A DNA stretch of 46,146 nt from Deltaproteobacteria bacterium (GCA_021793275.1 JAJYTC010000014.1:1-46146), one strand, 5' to 3'; positions 16,296-25,663 are shown, numbered from the stretch's first letter. The notes: generated by a model not told the origin, from the sequence alone. Made by a program: numbers and translations.

Positions 16296-18254
16296 TTGAG
16301 TCCTTTTTATAAGAATCTGGCTCTCTGGCTGGTAATCAGCCTGATGGTGATTCTTCTTTTCAATATGTTTCACCAGTCCCAGCGGTCCAGCACCGAGACC
16401 ACTTACAGTCAATTTATGAGTTCCGTGGAAAAGGGCGAGGTATCCAAGGTGACCATCCAGGGGAATCACTTGCTGGGGGTCTACACCAATGGTACGGAGT
16501 TCAAGACCTATGCTCCGCGCGACGCCAATATGATCAAAATATTGATGGACCACGGGGTCAACATTCAGGCCAAACCACAGGAAGAATCTCCATGGTACAT
16601 GAATGTTCTTGTGAGCTGGTTGCCGATGCTGCTGCTTGTGGGCGTGTGGATTTTCTTCATGCGGCAGATGCAAGTGGGCGGCGGCAAGGCGATGAGCTTC
16701 GGCAAAAGCAAGGCGCGTCTGCTGAACGAGAGTTCCCGCAAGGTGCTCTTCAATGACGTTGCAGGAGTCGATGAGGCCAAAGAAGAGCTGCAGGAAATAG
16801 TCGAGTTTCTAAGGGACCCGAAAAAATTCACCAGGCTCGGGGGAAGAATCCCCAAGGGCGTGCTTTTGGTGGGCGCGCCCGGTACGGGCAAGACTCTGCT
16901 TGCAAAGGCCATTGCCGGTGAAGCCGGGGTACCGTTTTTTTCGATAAGCGGTTCGGACTTTGTCGAAATGTTCGTGGGCGTTGGCGCATCGCGGGTGCGA
17001 GACCTGTTTCTGCAAGGTAAGAAAAATGCCCCCTGCATCATTTTTATTGACGAAATCGACGCCGTGGGAAGGCATCGGGGGGCGGGCCTTGGCGGTGGGC
17101 ACGACGAGCGCGAACAAACTCTAAACCAGCTCCTTGTCGAAATGGACGGCTTCGAGTCCAACGAAGGCGTAATCCTGATAGCCGCAACCAACAGGCCTGA
17201 CGTTTTGGACCCGGCGCTGCTGCGTCCGGGCAGGTTCGACCGGCAGGTCGTCGTCCCCGTACCCGATATCAGGGGCAGGGAAGGCATCCTCAAAGTTCAC
17301 TGCGCCGCCAAACCGCTTGCCCCCGACGTGGACGTTCAGACCCTGGCCAAGGGTACGCCCGGATTTTCAGGGGCGGACCTCGAAAACCTGGTCAATGAGG
17401 CCGCTCTTCTGGCAGCCCGAAAGAATAAGGACCTTATCGCGATGTCCGACTTCGAAGACGCAAAGGATAAGGTCATGATGGGGCTCGAGAGGAAGAGCAT
17501 GGTGCTCAACGAGGAAGAAAAACGGGTAACCGCATTTCATGAGGCCGGACATGCCCTGGTGGCAAGACTGCTCCCGGGGGCGGACCCGCTGCACAAGGTC
17601 ACGATCATTCCGCGCGGACGCGCCCTGGGACTTACACAGCAGTTGCCCCAGGACGACCGCCATACCTATCCCAAGGACTTCCTGCTCGACAGCATAGCCA
17701 TACTCATGGGAGGGCGCGTCGCAGAAGAGATTTCCTTCAACATGAATACAACCGGAGCATCCAATGACATCGAGCGTGCGACCCAGATCGCGCGTCGCAT
17801 GGTTTGCGAATGGGGAATGAGCGAAAAAATGGGGCCGGTTAGTTTCGGCAGGCGCGACGACGCGCCGTTTCTGGGCCGCGAGCTTGGCCATCAGAGGGAT
17901 TTTAGCGAGCAGACCGCCCTGGACATAGACAAGGAAGTGCGGCGAATAGTCGATGAGAACTATCAGCGCGCCCACGATCTTTTGTCCGAACATAAAGCGA
18001 TCTTGGAAAAGATCGCAAACTCCCTGCTCGAACACGAGACGCTGGACCGCAAAGATGTCGATGCGATCATAAACGAACTGGCCCCCGGGCTCCTTTCTTC
18101 GCTGAAGGGCAAGTCATCCGGATACGACGACGCCAAGCCTTCCGCCCGCCCGGTTGAAAGCCAGGTCGAGCTCCCGAACACAAAGGAAGAAAACGGCCGG
18201 GAAGATGTCCAAACACCATTTAATCCGGCGCCCGATCCCGTCAAAGCGACTTAG
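16296..18254 (+). CDS. ftsH: ATP-dependent zinc metalloprotease FtsH
   Basis: A 652-residue membrane-anchored AAA+ protease that degrades unstable membrane and cytoplasmic proteins. Two N-terminal transmembrane helices ([18 protein letters not shown] and [19 protein letters not shown]) flank a periplasmic domain. Next come Walker A GAPGTGKT, the pore motif FVGVGAS, Walker [16 protein letters not shown] and the second region of homology ([19 protein letters not shown]). The zinc site HEAGH is at residues 415-419, with a downstream Asp ligand in [12 protein letters not shown]. The start is TTG 16296, set 8 bases after AGGAGG; no nearer ATG has a ribosome binding site. The tail after residue 590 is hydrophilic and variable. 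Confidence 0.96.
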   Translation: MSPFYKNLALWLVISLMVILLFNMFHQSQRSSTETTYSQFMSSVEKGEVSKVTIQGNHLLGVYTNGTEFKTYAPRDANMIKILMDHGVNIQAKPQEESPWYMNVLVSWLPMLLLVGVWIFFMRQMQVGGGKAMSFGKSKARLLNESSRKVLFNDVAGVDEAKEELQEIVEFLRDPKKFTRLGGRIPKGVLLVGAPGTGKTLLAKAIAGEAGVPFFSISGSDFVEMFVGVGASRVRDLFLQGKKNAPCIIFIDEIDAVGRHRGAGLGGGHDEREQTLNQLLVEMDGFESNEGVILIAATNRPDVLDPALLRPGRFDRQVVVPVPDIRGREGILKVHCAAKPLAPDVDVQTLAKGTPGFSGADLENLVNEAALLAARKNKDLIAMSDFEDAKDKVMMGLERKSMVLNEEEKRVTAFHEAGHALVARLLPGADPLHKVTIIPRGRALGLTQQLPQDDRHTYPKDFLLDSIAILMGGRVAEEISFNMNTTGASNDIERATQIARRMVCEWGMSEKMGPVSFGRRDDAPFLGRELGHQRDFSEQTALDIDKEVRRIVDENYQRAHDLLSEHKAILEKIANSLLEHETLDRKDVDAIINELAPGLLSSLKGKSSGYDDAKPSARPVESQVELPNTKEENGREDVQTPFNPAPDPVKAT

Positions 18255-18353
18255 CGTGCAGGTCGGAGTGAACGAGAGTGAACCCCAATGCCCTGAGGTC
18301 CGCAATCAGAACACCGTTGCGGTTCGCTCGGCTCACCCCGTGCAGGTTTGCTA
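18255..18353. repeat. Palindromic extragenic repeat, copy 1
   Basis: An imperfect palindrome: GTGAACGAGAGTGAACC on one side pairs with GGTTCGCTCGGCTCACC on the other. It lies between the convergent stops of ftsH and the first MFS gene. A related copy lies at 19580-19680. It could act as a bidirectional terminator or be a REP-like element. Confidence 0.5.
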
Positions 18354-19550
18354 TCAGTCGCCCGGGTCCTGGGCGACCGCGACACTGCGGGCTCTCTGAT
18401 TTTGCAAAAGAGTCGAAGAGACAATCCCCGCAAGTAGGAACAATGCAGCGGCGAAAACAAAGACCGCCCGAAAGCCCAGGTCGTAGAGTATTTTTCCGTT
18501 TATAAACGTTCCGATGCCTCCGCCGACGAACATATTGAATGATACAAGCGACATGACCGTGCCTCGTCGATTGGGCATGAGCTGCTGGGCCGTCGCAACA
18601 AGGCTCGGATGGATCATGATGAATCCCAGCCCAAAGCCTATGAGGGACAACGAGATCAAAAAAGGGGAATGGGAGACTTCCATGAGCGTCCAAGATGCCG
18701 CTCCGACAAGGCCTGCGTAGAGCAGCAGCCTGTCTCCCAGAGTCTGCCTGAGCGCCCCCGTTTTCCTGCCGCCCGTAACTGTAGCCAAACCGAAAAAGCT
18801 AAGAATCAGACCGACCAGAAAGATATTGTACCCGGTTCGGGCCTGGACGAACTCGCCGGCATAGGTGAAGCTTCCGAATACCGAAGCTCCAACGAGAAAG
18901 ACTATGCTCACCGTCTTGACGAGATCGGCGTTTGCAAAGACGTCCCGGTATGCATTTTTGAAGCTCAGGCGCGCGACCGTTCCCGGGCGTTTTTCAAGCA
19001 TCCTGAGCATGATGAGCGCAGTGATGAGCTGGGCGATCCCGTAGAACAGGTAGACGAGTCTCCAGGAACCGAAATAGGACAGCGCGCCGCCAATTGCCGT
19101 TGCGGATGCCCCACCCAGAAACGTGATGCCGAAGATTTTCCCGAGAGCCCGCTGAACTCCTCCTGGATCATGGCAGAATCGGTCCCCCACAAGCGACATG
19201 GCCACAGGAAGAACGGCAGCCGCGAATGCTCCGTTCACGGCCCGAAGGATGCACAGGGAAAGAAGGCCGGAAGCTCCTGCGGCAAGAGCGCAAAAAATCG
19301 CGGATCCGAATGCCGCAAAATTGATGACCTTAGCCTTACCGTACCGGTCGGCCAGCGGCCCGAAAAAAATGGTGAAAAGTCCGAAGGGAAGCATGTAGGA
19401 GGTAACGGAAAGGGCCGCCTGACTGATGGTCAAATGAAAGTCTCTGGCGATTTCGACCAGTAGAGGCGCAGCGGCGTAGTTTACTCCGCTGCCCCAAAAG
19501 GTCATCATCCCCAGGATCAAAATCAATTTACGCCCGTGTGGATCTTTCAT
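18354..19550 (-). CDS. MFS transporter (copy 1 of tandem duplicate)
   Basis: A 398-residue major facilitator with about 12 hydrophobic helices. The MFS signature after helix 2 is GPLADRYGKAK, with LRAVNGAFAAAVLPV in helix 4. The fold resembles the drug/H+ antiporter (DHA) group of AraJ/Bcr-like exporters; the substrate cannot be told. ATG 19550 aligns exactly with the start of the neighbouring copy. By manual alignment about 83 percent of the 398 residues are identical to the second copy upstream, with no gap. The sequence just before the start (GGATTTAGC) is also shared. Confidence 0.9.
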   Translation of the reverse strand: MKDPHGRKLILILGMMTFWGSGVNYAAAPLLVEIARDFHLTISQAALSVTSYMLPFGLFTIFFGPLADRYGKAKVINFAAFGSAIFCALAAGASGLLSLCILRAVNGAFAAAVLPVAMSLVGDRFCHDPGGVQRALGKIFGITFLGGASATAIGGALSYFGSWRLVYLFYGIAQLITALIMLRMLEKRPGTVARLSFKNAYRDVFANADLVKTVSIVFLVGASVFGSFTYAGEFVQARTGYNIFLVGLILSFFGLATVTGGRKTGALRQTLGDRLLLYAGLVGAASWTLMEVSHSPFLISLSLIGFGLGFIMIHPSLVATAQQLMPNRRGTVMSLVSFNMFVGGGIGTFINGKILYDLGFRAVFVFAAALFLLAGIVSSTLLQNQRARSVAVAQDPGD

Positions 19551-19579
19551 CTAGCTAAATCCTGTGAATCTAAATTCAA

Positions 19580-19681
19580 ATGTGTTAGCGCGTAGGCGGG
19601 GTGAACGAGAGTGAACCTAACACCCGCAATCAGGGTGCCGTTGGGCTTCGCTCCGCTCGCCTACTCCACTGCAGTTTGCTC
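19580..19681. repeat. Palindromic extragenic repeat, copy 2
   Basis: It repeats the block at 18255-18353, including GTGAACGAGAGTGAACC and CCGTTG followed by TTCGCTC, again just after the stop of an MFS gene (minus strand). GTAGGCG near 19590 and CGCCTAC near 19660 form the stem ends. The block was probably copied along with the gene. Confidence 0.5.
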
Positions 19682-20878
19682 TTAGTCGGCCAGGTTCTGA
19701 ACGCCTGCGACACTGCGGGCGCTCTGCTTTCGCAAAATTGTCGACCCGATGACTCCGGCAAGCAGGATCAATGCAGCGGCGAAAACGAAGACCGCCTGAA
19801 AGCCCAATTCGTTCAGTATTTTTCCGTTTATAAACGTTCCGACGCCCCCGCCGACGAACAGGTTGAATGATACGAGCGACATGACCGTGCCGCGTCGGTT
19901 GGGCATAAGTTGCTGCGCCGTCGCCACAAGGCTTGGATGGATCATGATGAATCCGAGCCCGAAACCTATGAGGGATAAGCAGAGCGTAAAAGGGGAATGG
20001 GAGACTCCCATGAGCGCCCAAGATACCGCGCCAACAATGCCTGCCTGGAACAGCAGCCTTTCTCCCAGCGTGCGCCTGAGCGCCCCGGTTTTCCTGCCGC
20101 CCGCAACTGTAGCCAGGCCGAAAAAGGTGAGAATCAGGCCGACCAGAAAGATATTGTACCCGGTTCGCGTCCGGACGAACTCGCCGGCATAGGCGAAGCT
20201 ACCGAATACCGCAGCTCCAACGAGAAAGACTACGCTTACGGTCTTGAGGAGATCGGTGTTTGCAAAAGCGTCCCGGTATGCGTCCCTGAAGCTCGGGCTG
20301 GCGACCCTTCCAGGCCGTTTATCAAGCGTCTTAAGCATGATGAGCGCAGTGATAAGCTCGGCGAGCCCGTAAAACAGGTAGACGAGTCTCCATGAACCGA
20401 AATAGGACAGTGCGCCTCCAATCGCCGTTGCCGATGCCCCGCCCAGAAACGTGATGCCGAAGACTTTGCCGAGGGCGTGTTGAACTTCCCCCGGATCATG
20501 GCTGAAGCGGTCGCCCACAAGCGACATGGTCACAGGAAGGATGGCCGCTGCGAATGCGCCGTTCACGGCCCGAAGGACGCACAGGGAAACAAGACCGGAA
20601 GTTGCTGCGGCAAGGGCGCAGAAAACGGCGGAGCCGAACGCCGCAAAATTGATGACCTTAGCCTTGCCGTAGCGGTCGGCAAGAGGCCCGAAAAAAATGG
20701 TGAAAAGTCCGAAGGGCAGCATGTAGGAAGTAACGGAAAGGGCCGCCTGACTGATGGTCAAATGAAAGTCTCTGGCGATTTCGACCAGGACAGGCGAAGC
20801 AGCGTAGTTTTCCCCGTTGCACCAAAAGGTCATCATCCCCAGGATCAAAATCAGTTTACGTCCGTCCGGTTCTTTCAT
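19682..20878 (-). CDS. MFS transporter (copy 2 of tandem duplicate)
   Basis: A 398-residue major facilitator, paralogue of the gene immediately downstream and colinear with it over its whole length. The MFS loop GPLADRYGKAK and the 12-helix pattern are kept. The frame opens further upstream at GTG 20935, but the alignment with copy 1 and the shared upstream sequence place the start at ATG 20878 (MKEPDGRKL). Changes cluster in loops and the last 15 residues (for example SARSVAGVQNLAD against RARSVAVAQDPGD), while the helices are nearly constant. This suggests a shared fold with possibly altered substrate. Confidence 0.9.
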   Translation of the reverse strand: MKEPDGRKLILILGMMTFWCNGENYAASPVLVEIARDFHLTISQAALSVTSYMLPFGLFTIFFGPLADRYGKAKVINFAAFGSAVFCALAAATSGLVSLCVLRAVNGAFAAAILPVTMSLVGDRFSHDPGEVQHALGKVFGITFLGGASATAIGGALSYFGSWRLVYLFYGLAELITALIMLKTLDKRPGRVASPSFRDAYRDAFANTDLLKTVSVVFLVGAAVFGSFAYAGEFVRTRTGYNIFLVGLILTFFGLATVAGGRKTGALRRTLGERLLFQAGIVGAVSWALMGVSHSPFTLCLSLIGFGLGFIMIHPSLVATAQQLMPNRRGTVMSLVSFNLFVGGGVGTFINGKILNELGFQAVFVFAAALILLAGVIGSTILRKQSARSVAGVQNLAD

Positions 20879-20976
20879 CCCGCTAAATCCCGTGAATCTA
20901 AGACTGTAAGGTAAATTGAACAGCGCTGAGGCCACTTCGCCCCCGGGACGGCAATCTATGGCGAATATGATCGAGG

Positions 20977-21420
20977 TTATCGCGGCCGCCGGGGTTTTAA
21001 AGACTTCAAAGGCAACGACCTGAGTTTTACGATCGTTTTCACCTGCTCGAATCCGGGGTCCTTATGAAGCAGAACGGCATTTTCCGCAAAAGCTGTTGCC
21101 GCAATCCAACTGTCACAGACCGAAAGATTTTTCGTTGCCTTTATTTCTATGGATTTTTCGAAGATCGCATCGGTGACATTTATTTTTTCCAATGGAAGAA
21201 GATCGAGATACCGGGCAAACTCATCGGATTCCGCCTTGTCTGCGTTTTTCCATATCCGATAGCGGCCCTCCATACAACTCATGAACGAAACGCAAACTCG
21301 CGCGCCCGAACGCAGAATATCTTCGACCAAATCGGCCCCCTCTTCATCATTCCAAAGAGTTAATAAAGCAGAGGTGTCAAACAGGAATGAATCGGTGGAG
21401 CTTTTCTTTTTAATTCTCAT
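20977..21420 (-). CDS. PIN-domain toxin (VapC-like RNase)
   Basis: A 147-residue PIN-domain protein. The acidic active-site residues expected for a Mg2+-dependent ribonuclease are visible: Asp15 (FLFDTSALL), Glu51 (SFMSCMEG), Asp103 (SVCDSWIAATA) and Asp121 (LLHKDPGFEQV). Such toxins cleave tRNA or rRNA when released from their antitoxin. The ATG overlaps the 3' end of the antitoxin gene by 11 bases, the usual toxin-antitoxin arrangement. The C-terminus is basic (KSLKPRRPR). Confidence 0.9.
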   Translation of the reverse strand: MRIKKKSSTDSFLFDTSALLTLWNDEEGADLVEDILRSGARVCVSFMSCMEGRYRIWKNADKAESDEFARYLDLLPLEKINVTDAIFEKSIEIKATKNLSVCDSWIAATAFAENAVLLHKDPGFEQVKTIVKLRSLPLKSLKPRRPR

Positions 21421-21640
21421 CTTGTGTCTCTGCGCGTCTTTCCTCGATCAGCCGCTCCGTTGAAAATCTTCGAGATCCGCGGCCCCTGAACGCCGACACG
21501 GGGTCTTTGGGCAGAGGTATGACTTTTATTACTCCGCCCTCTACAATCCATTCAATCTTTGATTCCGGCTCTATGTTGAACCTTTTCCTTATCTTGGCCG
21601 GAATGGAAACCTGGCCGCGCGCCGTCACTTTGGCTTTCAT
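21410..21640 (-). CDS. AbrB/MazE-type antitoxin
   Basis: A 76-residue swapped-hairpin DNA-binding protein: MKAKVTARGQVSIPAKIRKR followed by IEWIVEGGVIKVIPLP is a textbook SpoVT/AbrB domain. The acidic, flexible C-terminus (ERLIEERRAETQDEN) would mask the PIN toxin encoded directly downstream. The pair probably autoregulates its own promoter. The 71 bases upstream are AT-rich and contain no other gene. Confidence 0.9.
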   Translation of the reverse strand: MKAKVTARGQVSIPAKIRKRFNIEPESKIEWIVEGGVIKVIPLPKDPVSAFRGRGSRRFSTERLIEERRAETQDEN

Positions 21641-21711
21641 ACTATGGCTCCGCTCACATGAAATTTTCTATCTACATGATAAAAAAATCATATCTTGCAA
21701 AAAAACCTCCG

Positions 21712-23133
21712 TCAAACCTCTTTCCAGCCCCGCGCAGATTCCCTGATCGCATCCAGAAGCATCCGGTCGATAAGGTCGAACAGGGCCGCGCACAAGCCCC
21801 CGTGATTCATCTTCTTGCCAAAGAGCAAGGTACGAAGAGAATCCACCTTATCGTTGACTTTTCCGATTTTGCTGACCGCGCCGATCCCCGAGGCGATTTT
21901 TTCTTCGAAAAGCAGGCGCCTGGCGAATTCGCAGAATTCCAGGGTCATTTGTTCCAGTTCTGCCGCCCCCTCCGCCTGCTCCGGACCGCAGCCGGCTTCT
22001 AGCGATTTTTGTTCCAGTTCCGCCATAAAGCAAAGACAGACGAAAAGAGAGCCATACTCGAAACCGCGTATGCCCCGCCTCCAGTGAAGCAGCCATGGCT
22101 TTCTCCAGTTCCAGAGCAGGTTGGCTTCTCCGAAGGCGATGAGATCCGAAACGGCTTCTTTTGCCTTCATGGTCCCGGATGCAGGAGTCCCGACGTTTGC
22201 CCGGTGTCCGGGCACGCTCGCCAAAAGATCGGTTAGAAGCAAGCCGCTTTGGCCCTTGCTACCGCCGGGGCCAAGAGGGAGTGCCCCGGTTTTGCCGCCC
22301 GGGCCGGGACCGTTGTAGGAGTCATCGAGGTACTTTAATATGTTGGAAAAAAGCCGGTTACCCCAAAAGTCGCCGGGGGTCTCGATATGAGCATAGGAAA
22401 GAATAAGCCTGCCCTTCCCCCTGCGGGCTTCGATGATCGCCGGCTGTCCATCGATCCGGGCCGGATCGAGATTGATTCCGTAAACTCTTTCCAGTTCTCC
22501 CCAGCTCACGGTCCCATCCATGTCGCACACTCTTACATCGGCTACCTGGAAGTCTTCTCCGGCCGTCTGAGTGTATGCCGCCAGGCAGGAGACTTCGCAG
22601 CCGGAAGGAACGAGGAACTGCGAGGGCCACCAGATGGAGACGGGGATTCGCTCCGGGATGTTTTTCCATGCGCAGTGAGTCGCCATGCCGGAGACATAAA
22701 TCCGGCCGCTGGCGCTCGGAAGCCGTTGGGAAAGAGGCATTCTTCGAATCGGGACGAGGTAAAGAGCGGGCGGGCTCGAGAGGGCAAGCCCGGCGCCGCC
22801 GCAAAATCCGAGATAAGACCCGCCCTGGTCGATGAACCCGGCTATCTTCGATCTGCCCTTTTCTCCGAGCGCGCGAGCTTTGTGGGCCGCCCAGCCGCCG
22901 GGAACGATCAGAGTACGGTACGCGTCCAGACGCCCTTCGCAAACTTCCGATGCGCTAAGCAGTTCAAAGGGAATCCCGAGCCGCGACAAGGCATCTATGC
23001 AAAGAAGCCCCCATACGAGCGAATGGGTCCATAGGACCGCAACGGCAGGGCCATCCTGGGTAGTGACTGCGGTACAATCCTCGCGATATGAAGTCCCGTG
23101 CGCATTTCCGCCAATCGAGGAATTCACGGCCAT
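21712..23133 (-). CDS. BPL_N/class I glutamine-amidotransferase-like protein
   Basis: A 473-residue protein whose first 260 residues match the biotin-protein-ligase N-terminal (BPL_N) type of GATase1-like fold. They include VAVLWTHSLVWGLLC, LIVPGGWAAHKARALGEKG and the nucleophile elbow YLGFCGGAGLAL with Cys111. A glycine/proline-rich linker near 275 leads to a helical C-terminal domain (about 310-470) of no known family. No biotin ligase catalytic domain is present. ATG 23133 has GGAAGG 8 bases upstream. It starts 30 bases after the stop of the CoADR-like gene, so the two are probably one operon. The reaction is unknown. Confidence 0.78.
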   Translation of the reverse strand: MAVNSSIGGNAHGTSYREDCTAVTTQDGPAVAVLWTHSLVWGLLCIDALSRLGIPFELLSASEVCEGRLDAYRTLIVPGGWAAHKARALGEKGRSKIAGFIDQGGSYLGFCGGAGLALSSPPALYLVPIRRMPLSQRLPSASGRIYVSGMATHCAWKNIPERIPVSIWWPSQFLVPSGCEVSCLAAYTQTAGEDFQVADVRVCDMDGTVSWGELERVYGINLDPARIDGQPAIIEARRGKGRLILSYAHIETPGDFWGNRLFSNILKYLDDSYNGPGPGGKTGALPLGPGGSKGQSGLLLTDLLASVPGHRANVGTPASGTMKAKEAVSDLIAFGEANLLWNWRKPWLLHWRRGIRGFEYGSLFVCLCFMAELEQKSLEAGCGPEQAEGAAELEQMTLEFCEFARRLLFEEKIASGIGAVSKIGKVNDKVDSLRTLLFGKKMNHGGLCAALFDLIDRMLLDAIRESARGWKEV

Positions 23134-23163
23134 TGTCTGTACCTTCCGGCCTTCGTGCTTCCC

Positions 23164-24918
23164 TCAATCACGGCTGTCGCCGCCTTCGCTTTTAGGGGCT
23201 TTGGGAAACGCCCCGGATTTTTTAAGCGCGGCGACTCCGCCCTGGACATTCATCGTGTTTTTGATTCCCGCCCTTTCGAGCTGACGCATCGCTTCGTAGG
23301 ACCGAACGCCCGAATTGCAAACGAGGAGAAGCCGCTTGTCTCTAGGCACCTCATCCATTCTTTTGTTCAGGGTCTCCTGCGGTATGTTGAGCCACCGGCT
23401 GCCGTAGCGCTCCACGAACGGGGCCGCATTGGCGGGGCTTCTAACGTCCAGGCAGAGGCAGTCCGCACTTTCCTCGATCAGAAAACATCTTTCGAACTCG
23501 CCTGGTTCCATCGGCCTGTTCAACCCATCGAGGATGTTTTCGGCCGTATTTCCAGTTGCGTTGACCACGTCGAGTGCGGACGCAAATGGGGGCGAGTAGG
23601 CTATCTCGAGGTTGGAGATATCTTCAACCGTTGGCTTGAAGGGAAGAATGGCGGCAATGGAGTTTATTCTGCCCGCAACCGCGTCGCCGTTGGCGCCTAC
23701 GGCCTGTGCTCCCAGGATACGCCGCGTTTTGCGGTCCACCGTCATATGGAAATACATCAGGTCCTGGGTTGGATAGAAATGTGCCCTGTCTGCCTGCACA
23801 ACCAGCACCGATTCGGGATCGAAACCGTTTTTGAGGGCCGCTTGAGGCGTTATGCCCGTAGAAGCGACTCCCAGGTCGAAAACCTTCATCGAAAAACTGC
23901 CGACCGTCCCCTTGAATTTTGCGGCGCCTCCCGCGAGATTGGTCCCGATCACCCGCCCCTGCCGGTTGGCGAGCGAGCCCTGTGGGAAAAAGACCGGCTT
24001 GCCGGTGATAAGGTGAGCAATCTCGATGCAGTCGCCTCCGGCGAAGATCCGGGGGTCGGAGGTCTGAAGCATTTCGTTCACGATTATGGCCCCGGATGGC
24101 CCCGTGGCAAGGCGGGCGCTTCGAGCCAGCTCGGTATTTGGCCGCACCCCTGCAGCCGTGATGACGAGTTCCGTACGGATAATCTCTTCGGGTTTCAGTT
24201 CCACTTCCAGTCCGCCATCTTCTTTATCCCGCCTGATTTCGGCGACTCGGCGGCCAAGCCGAACCTGCACTCCTTTTTCTTCCAGATGGTTTCGAACGAT
24301 GGCGGCAAGCGAAGGGGCGAGGATTCCAGGCAGCACCTGATCTTCAATTTCCACCAGGTGCGTTTCGATCCCCCACAGATCGCCGAGGGCCTCCGCCATT
24401 TCGCAACCGATTGCCCCCGCGCCGACAATAACGGCCCTTTCCACCTTTCCGGTCGAAAGCATGTCCTTCACGGCCATCGCAGAGTGAAGGTTCGTGACCG
24501 AGGTTACCCCCGGAAGGTCGATGCCCGGGATCGGAGGTTTATTGGGAGTGCTGCCGGTTGCTATCACCAGCTGGTCGTAGGGCAGGTCGTCCTCGACGCC
24601 CGACGCCAGATCAAGTACCCGCACGGTCCTTTTCACACGGTCTATTGCGGTCGCCCTGGTCCGAACCCTTACCCTAACGTCTTTTACGTCCTGGAAAAAC
24701 TGCGGGGTCCTAAGCATGTGGAAGCTCGTGCTCATAAGATCCTGCACGCTGTTCACGTCTCCCGAGATGAAATAGGGGATGCCGCAGCCTCCGTACGAAA
24801 CGTATTCGTCCTGATCGACTATCACCACCTCGGCATCAGGTTCGAGCCTCTTGAGCCTGCATGCCGCTTTCGGACCAAGCGCAACACCTCCGATGATCAC
24901 TACTTTTTTCCCGTTCAT
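23164..24918 (-). CDS. CoA-disulfide-reductase-like flavoprotein with rhodanese domain
   Basis: About 584 residues. The N-terminal FAD-binding motif is KKVVIIGGVALGPKAACRLK, followed by the redox cysteine Cys45 in SYGGCGIPYF, as in CoA disulfide reductase and NADH oxidase. The NAD(P)H motif is VIVGAGAIGCEMAEAL and the FAD-closing motif IFAGGDCIEI. A dimerisation domain follows. The last 110 residues are a rhodanese domain with active Cys in LLVCNSGVRSYEA. CoADR-Rhd fusions reduce CoA persulfide, polysulfide or related low-molecular-weight disulfides, which fits an anaerobe handling sulfur. ATG 24918 (MNGKK) is preferred, with AAGG 5 bases before it; an in-frame ATG at 24969 lacks support. Confidence 0.93.
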   Translation of the reverse strand: MNGKKVVIIGGVALGPKAACRLKRLEPDAEVVIVDQDEYVSYGGCGIPYFISGDVNSVQDLMSTSFHMLRTPQFFQDVKDVRVRVRTRATAIDRVKRTVRVLDLASGVEDDLPYDQLVIATGSTPNKPPIPGIDLPGVTSVTNLHSAMAVKDMLSTGKVERAVIVGAGAIGCEMAEALGDLWGIETHLVEIEDQVLPGILAPSLAAIVRNHLEEKGVQVRLGRRVAEIRRDKEDGGLEVELKPEEIIRTELVITAAGVRPNTELARSARLATGPSGAIIVNEMLQTSDPRIFAGGDCIEIAHLITGKPVFFPQGSLANRQGRVIGTNLAGGAAKFKGTVGSFSMKVFDLGVASTGITPQAALKNGFDPESVLVVQADRAHFYPTQDLMYFHMTVDRKTRRILGAQAVGANGDAVAGRINSIAAILPFKPTVEDISNLEIAYSPPFASALDVVNATGNTAENILDGLNRPMEPGEFERCFLIEESADCLCLDVRSPANAAPFVERYGSRWLNIPQETLNKRMDEVPRDKRLLLVCNSGVRSYEAMRQLERAGIKNTMNVQGGVAALKKSGAFPKAPKSEGGDSRD

Positions 24919-24957
24919 AGGCACCTTCTCCCCACACTCTAAGCCTGCGGCGATTTT

Positions 24958-25031
24958 GCAAGCAGGCAAGTCGGCCGGCGCTCCCAGCGCCTCTGCGAGC
25001 AGGCAAGTAGGCCGACGCTCCCAGCGCCCCT
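24958..25031. repeat. Two tandem copies of a 37-base unit
   Basis: Copy 1 is 24958-24994 and copy 2 is 24995-25031. They differ at four positions and share GCAGGCAAGT and GCTCCCAGCGCC. They fill the gap between the zinc-ribbon gene and the CoADR gene. Two copies without a spacer do not make a CRISPR array. Confidence 0.75.
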
Positions 25032-25042
25032 ATACCGGCGCC

Positions 25043-25264
25043 TCAGTCATTTCCGAAACTGCGGATGGCCCCGCAGTCAGGGCATGTCCACAGGATTCCG
25101 TTGCAGCTCATGCCCCAAAAATTTTCCTCCATGCAATCCTGGCAAATCATGAAACCGCAGGGGCAGCTCCAGCAAAAACTTTGCTCTCTGGAACACACGG
25201 CACACACATATTTTTCCGGACGGCGCCATTTCCCATTGCGCCCGGCTTTTTCCGAACCGCTCAT
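25043..25264 (-). CDS. Small zinc-ribbon protein, hypothetical
   Basis: 73 residues with three cysteine groups: CAVC, then CWSCPCGFMICQDC, and CPDC in WTCPDCGAIRSFGND. The pattern indicates binding of two zinc ions, RING/FYVE-like or zinc-ribbon. A GGAAGG site precedes the ATG. It is transcribed in the same direction as the CoADR-rhodanese gene 124 bases further on and may belong to the same unit. Nothing in the sequence shows a reaction; DNA or protein binding is possible. Confidence 0.8.
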   Translation of the reverse strand: MSGSEKAGRNGKWRRPEKYVCAVCSREQSFCWSCPCGFMICQDCMEENFWGMSCNGILWTCPDCGAIRSFGND

Positions 25265-25516
25265 TTACCCTTCCTTTTGTATCTCCGGGTGCGCCGGGAA
25301 AGTGCGATTAAACCCGGGCAGCTTCGAGCGCCCAAATAGAGTGTACTTTTTTTACGGCTGTCAGCCATTTTGCATTTTAAACCACAATTCAACCGGGTGG
25401 CCATGAAAATCGGGGTTATGCGGTTCACCACACCCTGGATCGGCATAGCAAAAAGCGCGGTACCGATGGAAAAACACTTCGATGCTGCCGGGATATTTGT
25501 TGCCTTCGCCTGCATT

Positions 25517-25564
25517 TTGCCGCTTCTATTGCCGTTTCTAATGCCGCTTGTATTACCGCTTCTG
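25517..25564. repeat. 12-base tandem repeat, four units
   Basis: TTGCCGCTTCTA, TTGCCGTTTCTA, ATGCCGCTTGTA and TTACCGCTTCTG follow each other, with a partial fifth unit. The 400-base stretch between the zinc-ribbon gene and the next plus-strand gene holds nothing else I can support. Frames across it on either strand have no recognisable protein. Confidence 0.65.
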
Positions 25565-25663
25565 GTTGCCGTTTTGCGCCTCCGAATCCTTCGCGATATA
25601 GCCTGGGGCTCCGGCATTCACTCCTTTCCAGGAAAAAGTCATTCCAACATGGAGGACAGGGAC

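Noticed and set aside
23098-24942. A 614-codon open frame opposite the CoADR-rhodanese gene
   Set aside because: No protein-like motifs and no ribosome binding site; the minus-strand gene has complete catalytic motifs.
24958-25031. CRISPR-like array
   Set aside because: Only two adjoining 37-base units without spacers, and no cas gene.
25261-25617. A basic 118-codon frame on the minus strand
   Set aside because: Half of it is the translation of a 12-base tandem repeat; no ribosome binding site and no recognisable domain.
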